A stretch of 64,000 nt of DNA, taken from positions 13,165,213 to 13,229,212 of the forward strand of contig NC_065531.1 in assembly GCF_020184175.1 (NCBI RefSeq). Reading direction: 5' to 3'. Shown in pieces: positions 51,672 to 64,000 of this stretch; within the stretch, counting starts at the first letter, position 1, and each line of letters starts with the position of its first letter. The notes below the pieces were generated by a model, which saw only the letters and a list, made by a program, of their open reading frames with translations, searched no databases and was not told the origin of the DNA. This stretch comes from Aphis gossypii (Eukaryota; Arthropoda; Insecta; Hemiptera; Aphididae). The position numbers and the translations under genes were made by a program.

Positions 51672-54600
51672 GTATAATACGCATTTTTATTTACTTTCTA
51701 GATTATTTTTTATATTAATTTAAGCTGTGGTCGATTCGTCCAAAAATGAGTATACGCCTATAAAAGTAAAAACGTTAAGTTTAATTGAAAATGCTATCAA
51801 ACGACCAACCGAATTATGAATGCATATTATTATTTAGATAATGTGTTAGTCAAGTTATAATTTTTTGGTGTATCTTAAGTGTAAATTTCATGTAAGGCTA
51901 GTTAATGTCTTTAATCAATTAATTTATAAATCTTTTCGTAGTGTTTTTTCTTATTTGTTCATAAGTTTGATTTCATGTAATCGTTTATAGATAAATGTAG
52001 CGAGTACCATATAATATAAATTAAGTTAACTGTACTACGCTCAAATCAGTCAAAATGTTACATCATTGTTTTTTTATAATTAAAGTTGGGTAATAAAAAC
52101 GCATATAGAACTCGCATGGACTTTCTTGGGCTATTTTACCGGGGTTGTGATTATTTTTCTATAGTTACAAATAATGTATAACTTGATATAAATGCCATTT
52201 TTTATGTTATCTGCAACATATTTTACACCTATAAAAGATTGAAGTATTTTAAGTACAACGTTATTATGAAGAATATAAATTTATACACTTATCGATATAG
52301 TTATTACAATAGTTTTCGAAAATCCACGATTTTACAATCAAATTTTTGTACAATTGTATGTGCACTCGCACATGACCTATAATATAAACACGTGTAAATA
52401 CGATGCTTTCGATAATTTAAAAGTACATATCCTATACATAAGGTATTATAATAGTATAGTATAACTGTCACAGTTTTAATAGGTTTATATAAAACGCGAA
52501 CAAAATAATCCTGCGAATGTAACACATACGCCGTCATCATGACGCAAAACAATATATTATGATAACGTATACACACTATGCGTATATTACTATACCTATA
52601 TAGGGTATATTACCTGTACAAACATATGTTATATATTAATTCGTTTTGGAGACCACAGCGCGCGAATGGCTTCCAAAAAAGTATATGTTCGCTTATATAG
52701 GCGTATACATATAGTTACATATTTTAATCTATCTTGTCATAGTATAGGTAGGTACATCAAAATGTTTTATCAGGCGTGGTGGTTTCTATATATTTTCCAC
52801 TGTTCGTGTTGATTGATACAAATCGCGGGTGATGCTCGCGCGCGTCCGTCTACGTGATTATATTATAATATACATTAATAATAATATGTATACAGCGGGC
52901 GCCACGTGTGTTTGTGTAATTGATGCATTTCGTACTCCCGCAGTGTGACGTCACTAGGCTCCATTACCGAAGATTATGTTACACCGGTAACTTCGCTAGC
53001 ACATATATACATATATACTTATATGTGTTGTATATGTATCATATACAACGGCAAGAACAACACACAGTGGATCCGGACCGGTAATGTAATGTTTGTCCAT
53101 CACGCAATCGCGGGCACGACCGAGGGGGCCACTGGCCGACGCGAATATATACACTTATATATACGTGTACACATTTAAGTACGGGACTACCACTATAGGT
53201 TATATGTGTATGTTTGTTTGTACGTATATGTGTGCCGTATGTGCTACCCTTCGCGGCGTTTCCGACCCTCCGTCGCCGCACCCGCGTGGTGCCCGCCCTT
53301 TGAAAAAGTAATCATCAGTGGTCAATTCCTATATCGGTCTCGCGGCGCTCTCCGCGAGTTAAACTCGCGCGCACGTGTGTGGTGTGTATGTATATTGTAT
53401 ATATATTATATGTATAGAAAGGTACACGCTGCGGGGACGGATTTACGACTTATACGGTACACTGGGGTGCCCTGCTAACCGGCAGCCACCCTTGCTGTAA
53501 TAACTTGTTTTCCCTTCGCGTACCTTCATTCATCCTTTCATATGTATATGTAGAGGTTCGTATATATATATATATAATAGAGATTATACTGAGTGTGTAT
53601 GTTTGCGAAAAATTAATTTTAGAGTTATTTCGAAAATTGCCACAAGATGAACGAAAATAAATTTGATTTTTAAACTATTTCGAAAGAAAATTACGGTCGA
53701 TACTGCAGATACGGCTACTATAGAATAAATACAATGATGCTTATAACTTTTGAAATATTTTTGTTGTATAATAATATAGTGAATATGAGCTTAGTTAAAA
53801 AAAAAAAAAAAAATGGAAGACATTTTTTTCGAACATCGATAGGTATAATTTTATATTTCAGGAAAAGTTTCAATATAATTGTATACTTTATACACTATAG
53901 TTTATATTAATTACCTCGCGACATTTTTCTAATGTAACAACTTCAAAGAAAAAAATCAGATGACTAATGTAATATTAAGTCACAGTGGTATTACTGTATT
54001 AGTAAGATCTCCTGTTTATTGTGGAATTACTTAATGTCTTAATGTTTAAATTGATTCAATATTCTTTATTTATTGTTTATTAAATGAGACAAATACAATT
54101 TGCACTAAAATTATGTAGTTGAATAATAATAATAATATTAAAGTAAAAGTTTACCCCAAAAATATGTCTAAATAAAATATAAGAATAAGTTACAACCTGC
54201 TATCTACATTCGTTCTGCTAATAAAAACTATTTAAAATATTAATAAGTAACAAATTCTATGGTCTTTGACTAACTTATAATTTATAAAAAATGATAAAAC
54301 TTGTCTAATATAAAAATATAAACTTAAAGTGATACAAGAAATATTGTATAACTAATTAAATATATTATAGGTATACATATACTAATATTTAATAATATAT
54401 ATTATAACATACCATTAAATTGTCATAATAATAGAGAGTTAGGACTTAAAATATATACCTAATGTACCTGCATATAAAATTTACGTTTACTATTAGACTG
54501 ATATATTTGTATCTGAAAATATTTTTACACCAACTTGATTTCCTTGAACATAATATGTCATAATATTCATTGTTAAACATAAACTTAAAAATCTTTTATA

Positions 54601-57600
54601 TTTTTATATGTTAAGTAACAATTAGTTTACGAAATGATAGTCATAATACTAGATGTGTTGTCGGTGCTTTTTGAGAATTCAAATTAAATATAAATAGATA
54701 CTTAATGAAATGTATAAAAAATAAAAACAACTTTGAAATTATAATAGAATTGTAAATATGTTTCATTTAATAGCTAAAAATCATTTGGTACTTTGATTGG
54801 GATTATTCAAAAAAAAAGTCTTACAACTATAATAATATTACATTATAATGTCAGCTATTCTCAATTTTTGAAATGGGCACCACCTACGTCCTGTGACTTT
54901 ATAACCATATATATTTATTATATACTGTATACGGTTTTTAAACTTATGTTCAACAGACATAAGCCGGTATAGAAACGTCAAAAGTGATTTTTAATAACAA
55001 ACTATATACTAGAAAAAAAAATAAAATCGAGAACAAACCCGTTGTGAGTACGTTGTGTACAACAGGGATAATTTGAGGTAATTGCTGGGGTCAGAAGACG
55101 TCTAAAATACATTTAAATTATACGGTTGTCCGGGTTGAACGCGGCCTTTCTCCGATTCGCCGACGTTTTCCGCGTTCTGGGTAAAAAAAAAATAGGTACC
55201 TAATAATAATAATAGTGAGAGTATACACTAAATAAAAAAAAGAATACATCGAGTAGTGTTCGTTCGATGTACGTGCCAGTGTATGTATTATATTATACAT
55301 GTGTGTGTGTGTGTGTAAATTACTTGACAGGTGAAACCGTATTTTTTACACGAGTGCATGGAAATTTATTACGCAAATTATCATTTAACATTGATGTACG
55401 TCCGTCAGTACTTTTATATTCGCGAATTCTAATATTATTATACACTATCGTATTTTGTACCAGTTACCACGATCCACGATTCATTGATTTGTAGTTTTTC
55501 AAAACGAGTAAATTAAAAATTATATTTTCCAAACGGCATATGAGACAGCTGGCTGGTTCCAACGCATAACTAATGACTTAATTCTAAACTATTCATTTCG
55601 GACATATTATGTGACTATATATTATTATTTTTTAATTTGTTTATGTTTTTGTTTTGATCGGACAATTCTTTTGAGCAGTAAGAGATACAGTGTGAAATAG
55701 CTCAGGACAAATTATATCTGGGTAAGATTGTAAATTATATACAGTTAGACTGTCAGGTTCACCGGTTTGCAATCATTTCATGATGCAAGAATTGAATATG
55801 TATAATAGGTATACAACTGTTGTTAGGTTTATCTGATGTCCTTTGATACGAACATTTTCCGAATTTTTTCAGTATACGTGTTTAGCTATTAGAAATCCTT
55901 ACCCACTGAATTTAAACGAACGGTTCGAAAATTGGTAGGTTATATTTTGATAAAGGTAAACTGTTTATGTTATCCTGGTGTGTTCTATTCTCAGTGTATT
56001 CAATATATTTTTCTTTTCTTAATATATACTCGTACTTATATCAGTTATCATGCGTTATATAAGTTAATTTTTATTTTGCATTTCATCATTGTTCAGTCAA
56101 TTTCTATTAATCCGCGGCTTTACGTACTCCATAGACTAATACCAATTATTTTATGCAAGCTTTATATACTTTTCTGGATAGTTTGTCGGATAAATATATT
56201 ATGACAATATATCAGGGCATTGGTATTGTATTTTAAATTTAGATTAAATAAATTGTACATTAGTACGATATTGAATCCAATTGGTTGGTACTTATTGGAC
56301 TAATTCTAGTTTGATGCTTGTATAACATAAACAGTAGAATAGGTTCAATAGGTATATATTATTATATTCGTAAGTACTTATATTGTATATTAATATATGT
56401 ATATTGTATACTTATAGTAAACGTATTATTGATGCCTGGAAGTTCACTATAATGTATGTTTTATTAGCATATTAGTTTTTGATTGGCTTCCCCCTCCCCT
56501 AAGCTGTATTTTCAGAGACGAGTCAAACAGAGAATCAATGGTGTTATTCTAGTACTTAATTATACACTGTTGAACTACAATTCTATATTATGTACAGATT
56601 ATAACAATATATATTATATTTTAATAATAAAAATCTTAAATATTTAGTATTTCAAACTTAAAGAATACAAATGGACAATTTATATCCATTGAAAAATCAT
56701 ACGAAACACGCACATTTTACCTACCGGTTTGTTTTCTCATATTTATTATACAATAAAATATATTTTCTTATACACGATATATCTACGTCTCACCTGCTAA
56801 AGTAATATTCATAATAAAATACCGGAAAATGAAATAATTCATGTATTTCGAAAATAAAATAATATTTTTTTATCATTTAATTAAATTTACATTTAAAACT
56901 TAACAAATACTGTCAACTTTAAAATTTATACAATTGCGTATTTATATTCAAATATTAAAAACTATTTGAAACTAACTAGTATAGCTATTTGCTGGAGTTT
57001 CATTTAAATCATATTAAAAATAATAAACATATTATGTACATTATATGATTCATATAAAAAATAAAATATTAATATATTAATACAATAATATAACAATAAT
57101 AATCGACAGTGAACACAGATTATTTAAACTAACATTTCAATAATACCTATATATCTTACAGTTTCTTGTTTAATCTTTAAACTGAGTCATTGATAATACT
57201 ATGTCAGTAAATAATGTTATTTAATTTTGTAGTATGATGATTAATGTTTCTAAATTGGTTTAAAACCTATTCCTGTCAGTTGGCTGTCAGTTAGCCCTAT
57301 TTGATTTAATATGCCAATAAAATAGTAGATACTATGTAAAGGGTTAAGTCGATGACACGTGGCGTATTTTATGGCTATTTGACTGCAGAATAATGGTTAA
57401 TGGAAGACGTGTTTTGTTTGTACATAATACAATAATATATATGTATATTGTATAGCCGTATTATATAAACGTAAAATAGTGTATACATATTACTCATTAG
57501 TAAACTATATATGCTTTTATTCATGACTATATCTATAATATACTATATGATCCTGGCGACAGTTACAAACACATTAGGGTCATAAGACGTAATTGCACCT

Positions 57601-60600
57601 TTTTTTTGTTTTTTTAAAGGGTGGTGGTATCCTGCTTTTAGGCCTATAATCATTAGGTATATTATATAGATATACCTACCGTTTTTGAATTTTTACCATA
57701 CTATATTGTTTTATAAAAGAATTTCTGATTTCATTGCGCAATATTAATATAATATCTTAAACGTATATTTTTAATTTAATTTTCATAATACTTGTTATTT
57801 ATAAAATATATAACCTTATTGTTACTAATCAAACTTTAAAATGTCAATATAATGATATATACTACAGTTTTTTAGTCTATTAGAATGATAGTTTTGACTT
57901 TAATGTTTAAAATTATAAAATACAATTTAAATTCGTATACCTAACCTATTATAGACTATAATTGATCATGATTTTTGTTTAAATAGGATAAACATCATTT
58001 TTTATTTTTCTCTTAGGTATCTATTTATTTATCGTAAATTTTATATTATTAAATTGTAGATTTTATAATTGAATAATTTTTATTAAGTGAGTGTGAAAAT
58101 AATAATTGAGTTCGTATATTCGTGTATAGTATATATATTATCCATATCCATGTTTTGCAATTATATTTAAATATTAGGCGATTAAATTTACATTTATTAC
58201 TTATAAGTTTAATCATAACTAAAAACACTGTTGACTTTTATATACATAGATAAAAAAAACATCGGTTTTGTAGATTTAGTGATATTATATAGGTGTTAAT
58301 AGTCAGTGAGTGGACCTTCGTCAGTTCAAATGCATAATGATATGAAAATAGTATTTATTACCCATATATTTCTTACAAGTTAAAAGTAACAGCGGGAGCT
58401 ATTGATAGCGATCTAAACTATTTATTTAAGTAAAATATAATACATATATATATTTTAAATTAGAAGAATAGTAAATATAATTCTTTATTAGTTATTACTA
58501 TAATATAGTTGCCAACTACGAGTTATCTTATAAATTATAACTACATACTATAGTCGTACCTATGTACACTGTAGCGCGTAGATCTTTGTCCAGAGAGAAA
58601 TTATGAATGGTCTCTCCATAACGACGTTGTGCGGTCAATGAAGTCAACATGATTATAATCAACCGCCGGCGGCCAATATAAGAGTAGCGGATTTATGACG
58701 TCTACAAGTAAAAAAAACATAATAATTACGGTAAAATATAAACAATTACCTGTAAAGAACATAATGTTTCACAATAAGACAAATTGTACAATCAGAGGAT
58801 TTTGAGAGTAATATTCAATCTGTTTTTTTTCTGATAAAGTCAATAAAATATGTGTTATATATTTTATTTAAAAAACATTTAGTTAAGAATAAAATTATAT
58901 TTTTATTCTACTATTCTATTCTCTCTGCTTGGTTATAATAATATGTATATACTTAAACTTATCATACAAAGAAAAATTATTGAACCTTTTATCAATTATT
59001 ATTGAATATTGTTAATATTGTTACCAAAAAAATTGAGTACACAAAAATAAAACAAATCACAAATTGTCTATTCATTCAAATATATATACTTATAATATTT
59101 TATTTTGTTTGTATTTTATTCACTACCGAATTTATTTATTTTATTTTAGTTGATACGGACCAATGTGCAATTTACAATTTAGTAATATTCATATCAGTAA
59201 TACAATATATATAAATATGATACATAAGTAGATAAATAATAGTTATATTTTAAAAACAATTTATACTATAAGTAATTTAATGAAACTAAACAATACAAAA
59301 AAACAACATAAGTTCTTTATAGATAAATAAAAAAATATTAGTGAAAGAAGATATTATATAATACAGAAACAATACTAATAGGTAAATGTATTTTATGATT
59401 TACTTTCAAATTTAGTTCATTAAGAACTTGGTTATTAAAATATTAATAGAATCGTATAATGTGTATTTTTTGGAAAAATGAGAAATAAAAAATTAATGAT
59501 TGTTGAAAATACTACGGTTTTAACCTAAAATGTGTCAATCTTTGTAAATAATAGTCGTCAATATCGCTATCTATTTAAAAGTTATAAAATAAAATGTATT
59601 GTTATTGTAATATATCTGCGTATTTTTAATGGTTCTAAGTTTAAAACTATAAAAATTAAATTTTTAATTTATAAAAATATTTTCATAATCAATGTAGTTG
59701 GTGCTTAATACATTATAGCGTGTACCATATAAAAAAAAGGATTTCAATCTAAACTATTTGAGTTTATTACTAACACGCAGTGCTGTTATTATCTCAAATT
59801 AAAGAATGTATGAGTGAGGTATAAATGTATTTGAAAATGAGCGGATCATGGAGTTTGAAGCAATTTTGTTTAACATTCCAAAAACAACGCTAAAGCTTTA
59901 TTTTTGATAGCTATAATAATTATAATATGTGAGAGTTGATTTAGTAATTTCGAATATAATAATATATCTAAATCTTTAATTTAAGGGGATTTCTTAGATA
60001 TTTTATTGGAGTATAAGATTATTGTTAAATTTAAAACTTTTTGAATAACAATAATTTACCAAAATAGTAATTCTTTACTCAAGTACTCGTCCATACAACA
60101 ACTGTATAATATTTTATTTAGTTATGTATGTTATATTACTTGTTAGTTGTTACCTATATGCTCATTTTCTAGTTGGGATATGCTAAATATTATTATTTAT
60201 TACCTAACATCTAACATTAATTGCGTTGTTGGAAATTGAGATCAGTTACATAATTGTATAACCCGTAATTTAGTAAATGTAAGTACTTCTCTACAACAGT
60301 TAAAAATATCCATTATAAATCCATTTGCCATTTCAAAATACATTTTGAAATATTGTTATTTTATAAATTAATTTTGATAGACATTTTTATAAAAAAAAAG
60401 ATGTATTATATTTAATGGTTAAATTATCTACGATTTTAACTCATTCATATTTTAATGTGTGTATTCTATATAATATAAGTGACATAATAATAAATACATT
60501 TTTCACTATACTTTTTGATTTCTATAAGTATTCCTATTTTTAACTTACAATAAATAAAATACCTCATTACGATCATACCTGTATAAGTTATAATAATGTC

Positions 60601-61089
60601 AACTAGTCAATTTTAATTAAATAAATAAGTGTTCATCTATTTATTACTAGCTTTAATACTTGGTTGTACACTAAACTAATTTATAATCGATAAGAACGCT
60701 TGTAAAGTATTAGCCAAATGTAATACGTAATATAGTTTTTAGAAAAATAAAACATGAAATCATAATATCAAAATATGCAAATAGGTACCTATTTTATATT
60801 ATTACCAACTCAAAAGTCATTTTGCTTAATATATACAATATTGAATATACATATTATATCTTATATACCTATAGTAATTTATTATTATATATATTAAAAA
60901 AAATAAATGTATTAGCTGTTCCTTGACAAAGCATAACGCTAAATTCGCTGTATTTATAAACCTACACCTATATTATATTATCTGCAGAACGTTCGGATAT
61001 ATAATTATAGTTAAAGTAGTACATATTATATAGGCAAACCTACCTAAAATGTCTAAAGCCGATGATTTCAAACCAATTTTTTTTTCTAG
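51672..61089 (+). other. Intron of AhR/spineless, 9.4 kb
   Basis: Bounded by the donor GTATAA at 51672 and the acceptor TTTTTCTAG ending at 61089. It is mostly AT-rich. A CpG-raised block at 52800-53500 includes a perfect CRE-type palindrome. No additional exon was recognised. Confidence 0.75.
52800..53500. promoter_or_regulatory. GC-raised intronic block with CRE palindrome
   Basis: CpG density is clearly above that of the flanking intron. TGACGTCA at 52946-52953 is a perfect CREB/ATF-type site. Open frames on both strands are compositional. It is a candidate enhancer or alternative promoter of the AhR/spineless locus; the function is inferred. Confidence 0.35.
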
Positions 61090-61283
61090 TGTGAAGACGA
61101 CGCCCAAAGACGGGGGCGTGGGAAAGAGTAACCCAAGCAAGCGGCATCGCGAACGGTTGAACGCCGAGCTGGACACGCTGGCCAACCTGTTGCCGTTCGA
61201 ACACAATATCCTATCCAAGTTGGACCGGCTGTCCATACTCCGGTTGTCCGTCAGCTATTTGCGCACCAAGAGCTATTTTCAAG
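61090..61283 (+). CDS. ss: AhR/spineless bHLH exon
   Basis: The acceptor TTTTTCTAG precedes 61090 and the donor AAG|GTAATT follows 61283. The exon enters completing a Ser codon and leaves with one base of a codon. It encodes VKTTPKDGGVGKSNPSKRHR and the rest of a complete basic helix-loop-helix: the basic region SNPSKRHRERLN, helix 1 with AELDTLANLLPF, then SKLDRLSILRLSVSYLRTKSYFQ. The SNPSKRHRERLN core and LRLSVSYLR are diagnostic of the aryl-hydrocarbon-receptor/spineless branch of bHLH-PAS factors, which pair with ARNT/tango. The exon is much richer in GC than its flanks. The PAS exons are not in the window. An ATG at 61049 lies in the intron and is not the start. Confidence 0.93.
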
Positions 61284-64000
61284 GTAATTGTCGAGTATTT
61301 AACGTATCCGATATCCACATAGGTCATTTAATAGAAATAATCATATATTATGTATTTATATATCTACATATATATTATTATAACGCGTATAAAACACAAC
61401 ATCGTAGTAAAATGTACTGTTATTTATACGCTTCAAAATCGCACGTGGCCAGTCGCTATCGTGTCTATACATTATGCTGTACGTCGAAGGTATATATATA
61501 TATATTTATTATAGACAGAGTAATATAGTAAGAGTACCGCCGTGTGCCGCAATGGTGCCGGTGCAGGTGGTGGCGGCGGCGTCGGCGGCTGTTCGGCTGC
61601 GTGTCTGACGGATGCCGCAGACGCGCGTGACGTGACCGAAACACTTTACACGCGACATTGGCATTTTAAAAATAGTTAGGACACGCGACCTTGACCATGG
61701 TCAACGGCAGAATCCGTCCGTTTGTGTACAGTGTTATATATTGTATAATGCTTAATTTATTATAGTCTCTATCGAGATGTATTACGTGCGATGCGCGAAT
61801 TTTCGCGTGAAAAAGTCGTCGTAGAAGATGCTGCGGGACGATGCGAGTATAATAGTACCGTATAGTCTCTTGCGGTTTCATGTTGTCCACGAACAATTTG
61901 TTGCCGTGAGTGGGGAAAAAATTGATAAGAAAAAAAAATACAGAAAAACAACCGCAACAAAATCGAATACTGAACACTGTTCAACGAGACATACATGTAC
62001 AACATATTAACATAATATAATATTTCACCGAACGCGAACCCATCGTAATGATATATTATTATATAATATTACATCAGGCGTGTATATGTATATCTATAAT
62101 GATACACGATCGATTCACGATGCTCTATGATGGTACATACAATATACATCTATTACACGAGTGATGTTATGTACATGGAAATAACTAAGAGCTAATTATG
62201 CTACAAGATTTCAATTCGACAAAAATTTCCAAAAAATTCAAAGTTCTTAAAATATAGATACACTATTAAAATACGTTAAAAATCTATAAACGATATTGAA
62301 TTTTTTAAGAAGACTATAAATATTAGACATAAATAAAATTATTGTTATTATATTATACAAATACCTATACATATGTAGGAGAAATGAGAATGGTGGTTGA
62401 AGCGAGTATTACATCTCTATTACACCTTCAGAACTATCTGACCACTATATGTAGGTACTATCCCTATTAGTAAGGTAGTTTTTATTATAATAATAATATA
62501 TTTTTTATTACAATTTACGATCGTTACAATAATAAATTTAAAAATTATTAAAAATGTCATTAAAATATTCAGGAACTCTAAAAACATTTTTCACTTATGA
62601 AGGTACCTTTTATAATAGCAGATAAAAAATTACATTGCATCAAAATCCCATCTAATAATAAACTAATAATCGCTAATAACTGGATAACGCAATATAAATT
62701 ATTGATAAGGTGTTGGATTCTTATTCTTCGATCCTCATGAAATCTTATTAAACAGGTAACAGCGCATATTAAACAAATCTTATATTAAATAATTTTTATA
62801 ATCATTTATCTAATAATTCATGATTATAATAGCTACATAAATACTGAATATAAAATACTAAATACATAAATATACTGAAGTATCTTTATATATTTATATA
62901 CTATACTGATGCATTTAAATTTAGAACCTATTTATAAAACCTAAGAATTTTGATAACACTGCAGTCCTGTTTATAGAAAAAAATACTAGGGGTAAAAGTT
63001 CATAAGTAAAAAAGTTTTAAAATTATACTTACATGGACAACGAACAAAAATTGTTTGAGTTGAACTCTCTCCCTCTATTCAGTCCGAGTATACAATTGTA
63101 TACAATATAGGTAGACAATAGGATGATAATATTACTCTATGCGTATCGCGGTCATACATAAATATTAAATATAAATTATAATAGATACGCTAATTCATTA
63201 AAGTATACTTTGAGTAGGTACTGGATATAGTATTTGGAGGGTCAGTTGTCTTTAATTTCACATACGCTTCTATCATATAATACGATTACAATTATTATTA
63301 TTATTTTATGAGATTATAATATTATATCATGTAAACCAGTTTGTTTGCTATTTTTTGTTGTATTTGCTCAAATAATTATTTTACGAAGTCGACATTTTAA
63401 TTATTATTCTCACGTTTATACCGAGTAATTAAACAATCAAGTAAAACTATTGTATACTACTTATGTATATTTGAATATTTCTTATTTTGTGCTCATATCT
63501 ATATCATACAATTATTATAAATATACCTACTACTTTTAGATATGTACGGTGTGGCGAGCTTGCGTAATATTTTTAAAATCTTAAACATTAATTTAAATAC
63601 GTATACATAATATAGGATTAATTATTATTATTAACTAAATAGCCATGGTAGTATGGTACATAATATGAGTATAGGTGTTAATTATACGTATTCATCGTAT
63701 GAAGTACCGGGGCAACGTTTTTTTTCAACATCATGCGGTTACCTGTTAAATATGTAAATGTACATGAACATAGAGTTTTAATCAAAATGGAATAGCCACA
63801 TACAAACTAAGCATAACAAAACCAAGAGCCGAATAAATATTCCTATATAACACCCTTAATGGTTTGATGGAGTAGATACTGAGACGCATGTTGGACTCGT
63901 GGTTTTGATATTATGTAATTATAATTTCTAAATATTATGAAAAAAGGTCATTACGACATTACGGTTCATGAATATTCATATTATTATTCATAACTATATT
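61284..64000 (+). other. Following intron of AhR/spineless (continues past the window)
   Basis: No PAS-domain exon is recognisable. A GC-rich patch at 61540-61660 after a GGTGCAG acceptor-like site encodes Gly repeats in frame, but it does not match the expected continuation. The rest is AT-rich. Confidence 0.55.

Noticed and set aside
51196..51684. 162-codon minus-strand ORF
   Set aside because: It lies antisense to the recognised AhR/spineless exon and is kept open by GC-rich composition.
61049..61528. 159-codon ORF taken as a whole gene
   Set aside because: Only 61090-61283 is exon. The ATG at 61049 is upstream of the splice acceptor, and the frame past 61283 is intron read-through of Tyr/Ile-rich sequence.
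1..64000. tRNA, rRNA or CRISPR features
   Set aside because: No cloverleaf with A/B boxes, no rRNA-like conserved blocks and no regularly spaced repeat-spacer pattern was seen. CRISPR arrays are not expected in nuclear insect DNA.

Overview
The window looks like nuclear DNA of an aphid or close relative. It is very AT-rich and dotted with short GC-rich islands. Genes are split by GT-AG introns, some 2-9 kb long. The hexamer family TAGGTA/TACCTA is strikingly frequent, as I remember from Acyrthosiphon-type genomes. The best conserved coding exon is an insect aryl-hydrocarbon-receptor (spineless) bHLH. There is no sign of bacterial, viral or organellar organisation. The species call is an inference.

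Layout. 1-8.4 kb: AT-rich DNA with two short terminal-inverted-repeat elements, a GC-raised patch at 2.8-4.1 kb and two exon-like stretches (5.41 and 7.06 kb) that I cannot join into a gene. 8.4-21.3 kb, minus strand: a ten-exon gene that I assembled by hand from splice sites. It encodes a 345-residue secreted, cysteine-rich protein with an EGF-like end, and several of its exons are only 22-78 bp. 21.3-33.9 kb: mostly non-coding, with a short retroposon, microsatellites, hAT-type MITEs, two small ORFs and a GC-rich patch. 33.93-41.08 kb: an apparently complete 7.15-kb DNA transposon. It has matching termini, a TA target duplication and GGTT/AACC-rich ends, and carries two tandem plus-strand genes with intact frames: a nine-exon SAM-domain protein (573 aa) and a single-exon transposase-like protein with two N-terminal C2H2 fingers (819 aa). 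41.4-42.4 kb: the first two exons of a Merlin/IS1595-type transposase, then loss of the rest. 42.9-44.3 kb: a dense CpG island ending in a consensus splice donor, a candidate promoter and 5' exon. 51.2-51.7 kb and 61.09-61.28 kb: two coding exons of the AhR/spineless transcription factor joined by a 9.4-kb intron. The PAS-domain exons would lie beyond 64 kb.

How the parts relate. The two transposon genes probably form one mobility system: a transposase plus a partner protein, inside shared termini. The AhR/spineless locus appears to occupy the right third of the window, from a CpG-island promoter at 43 kb or 51 kb outward. The minus-strand secreted-protein gene stands alone. Everything else is intergenic or intronic AT-rich DNA with microsatellites and small mobile-element remnants.
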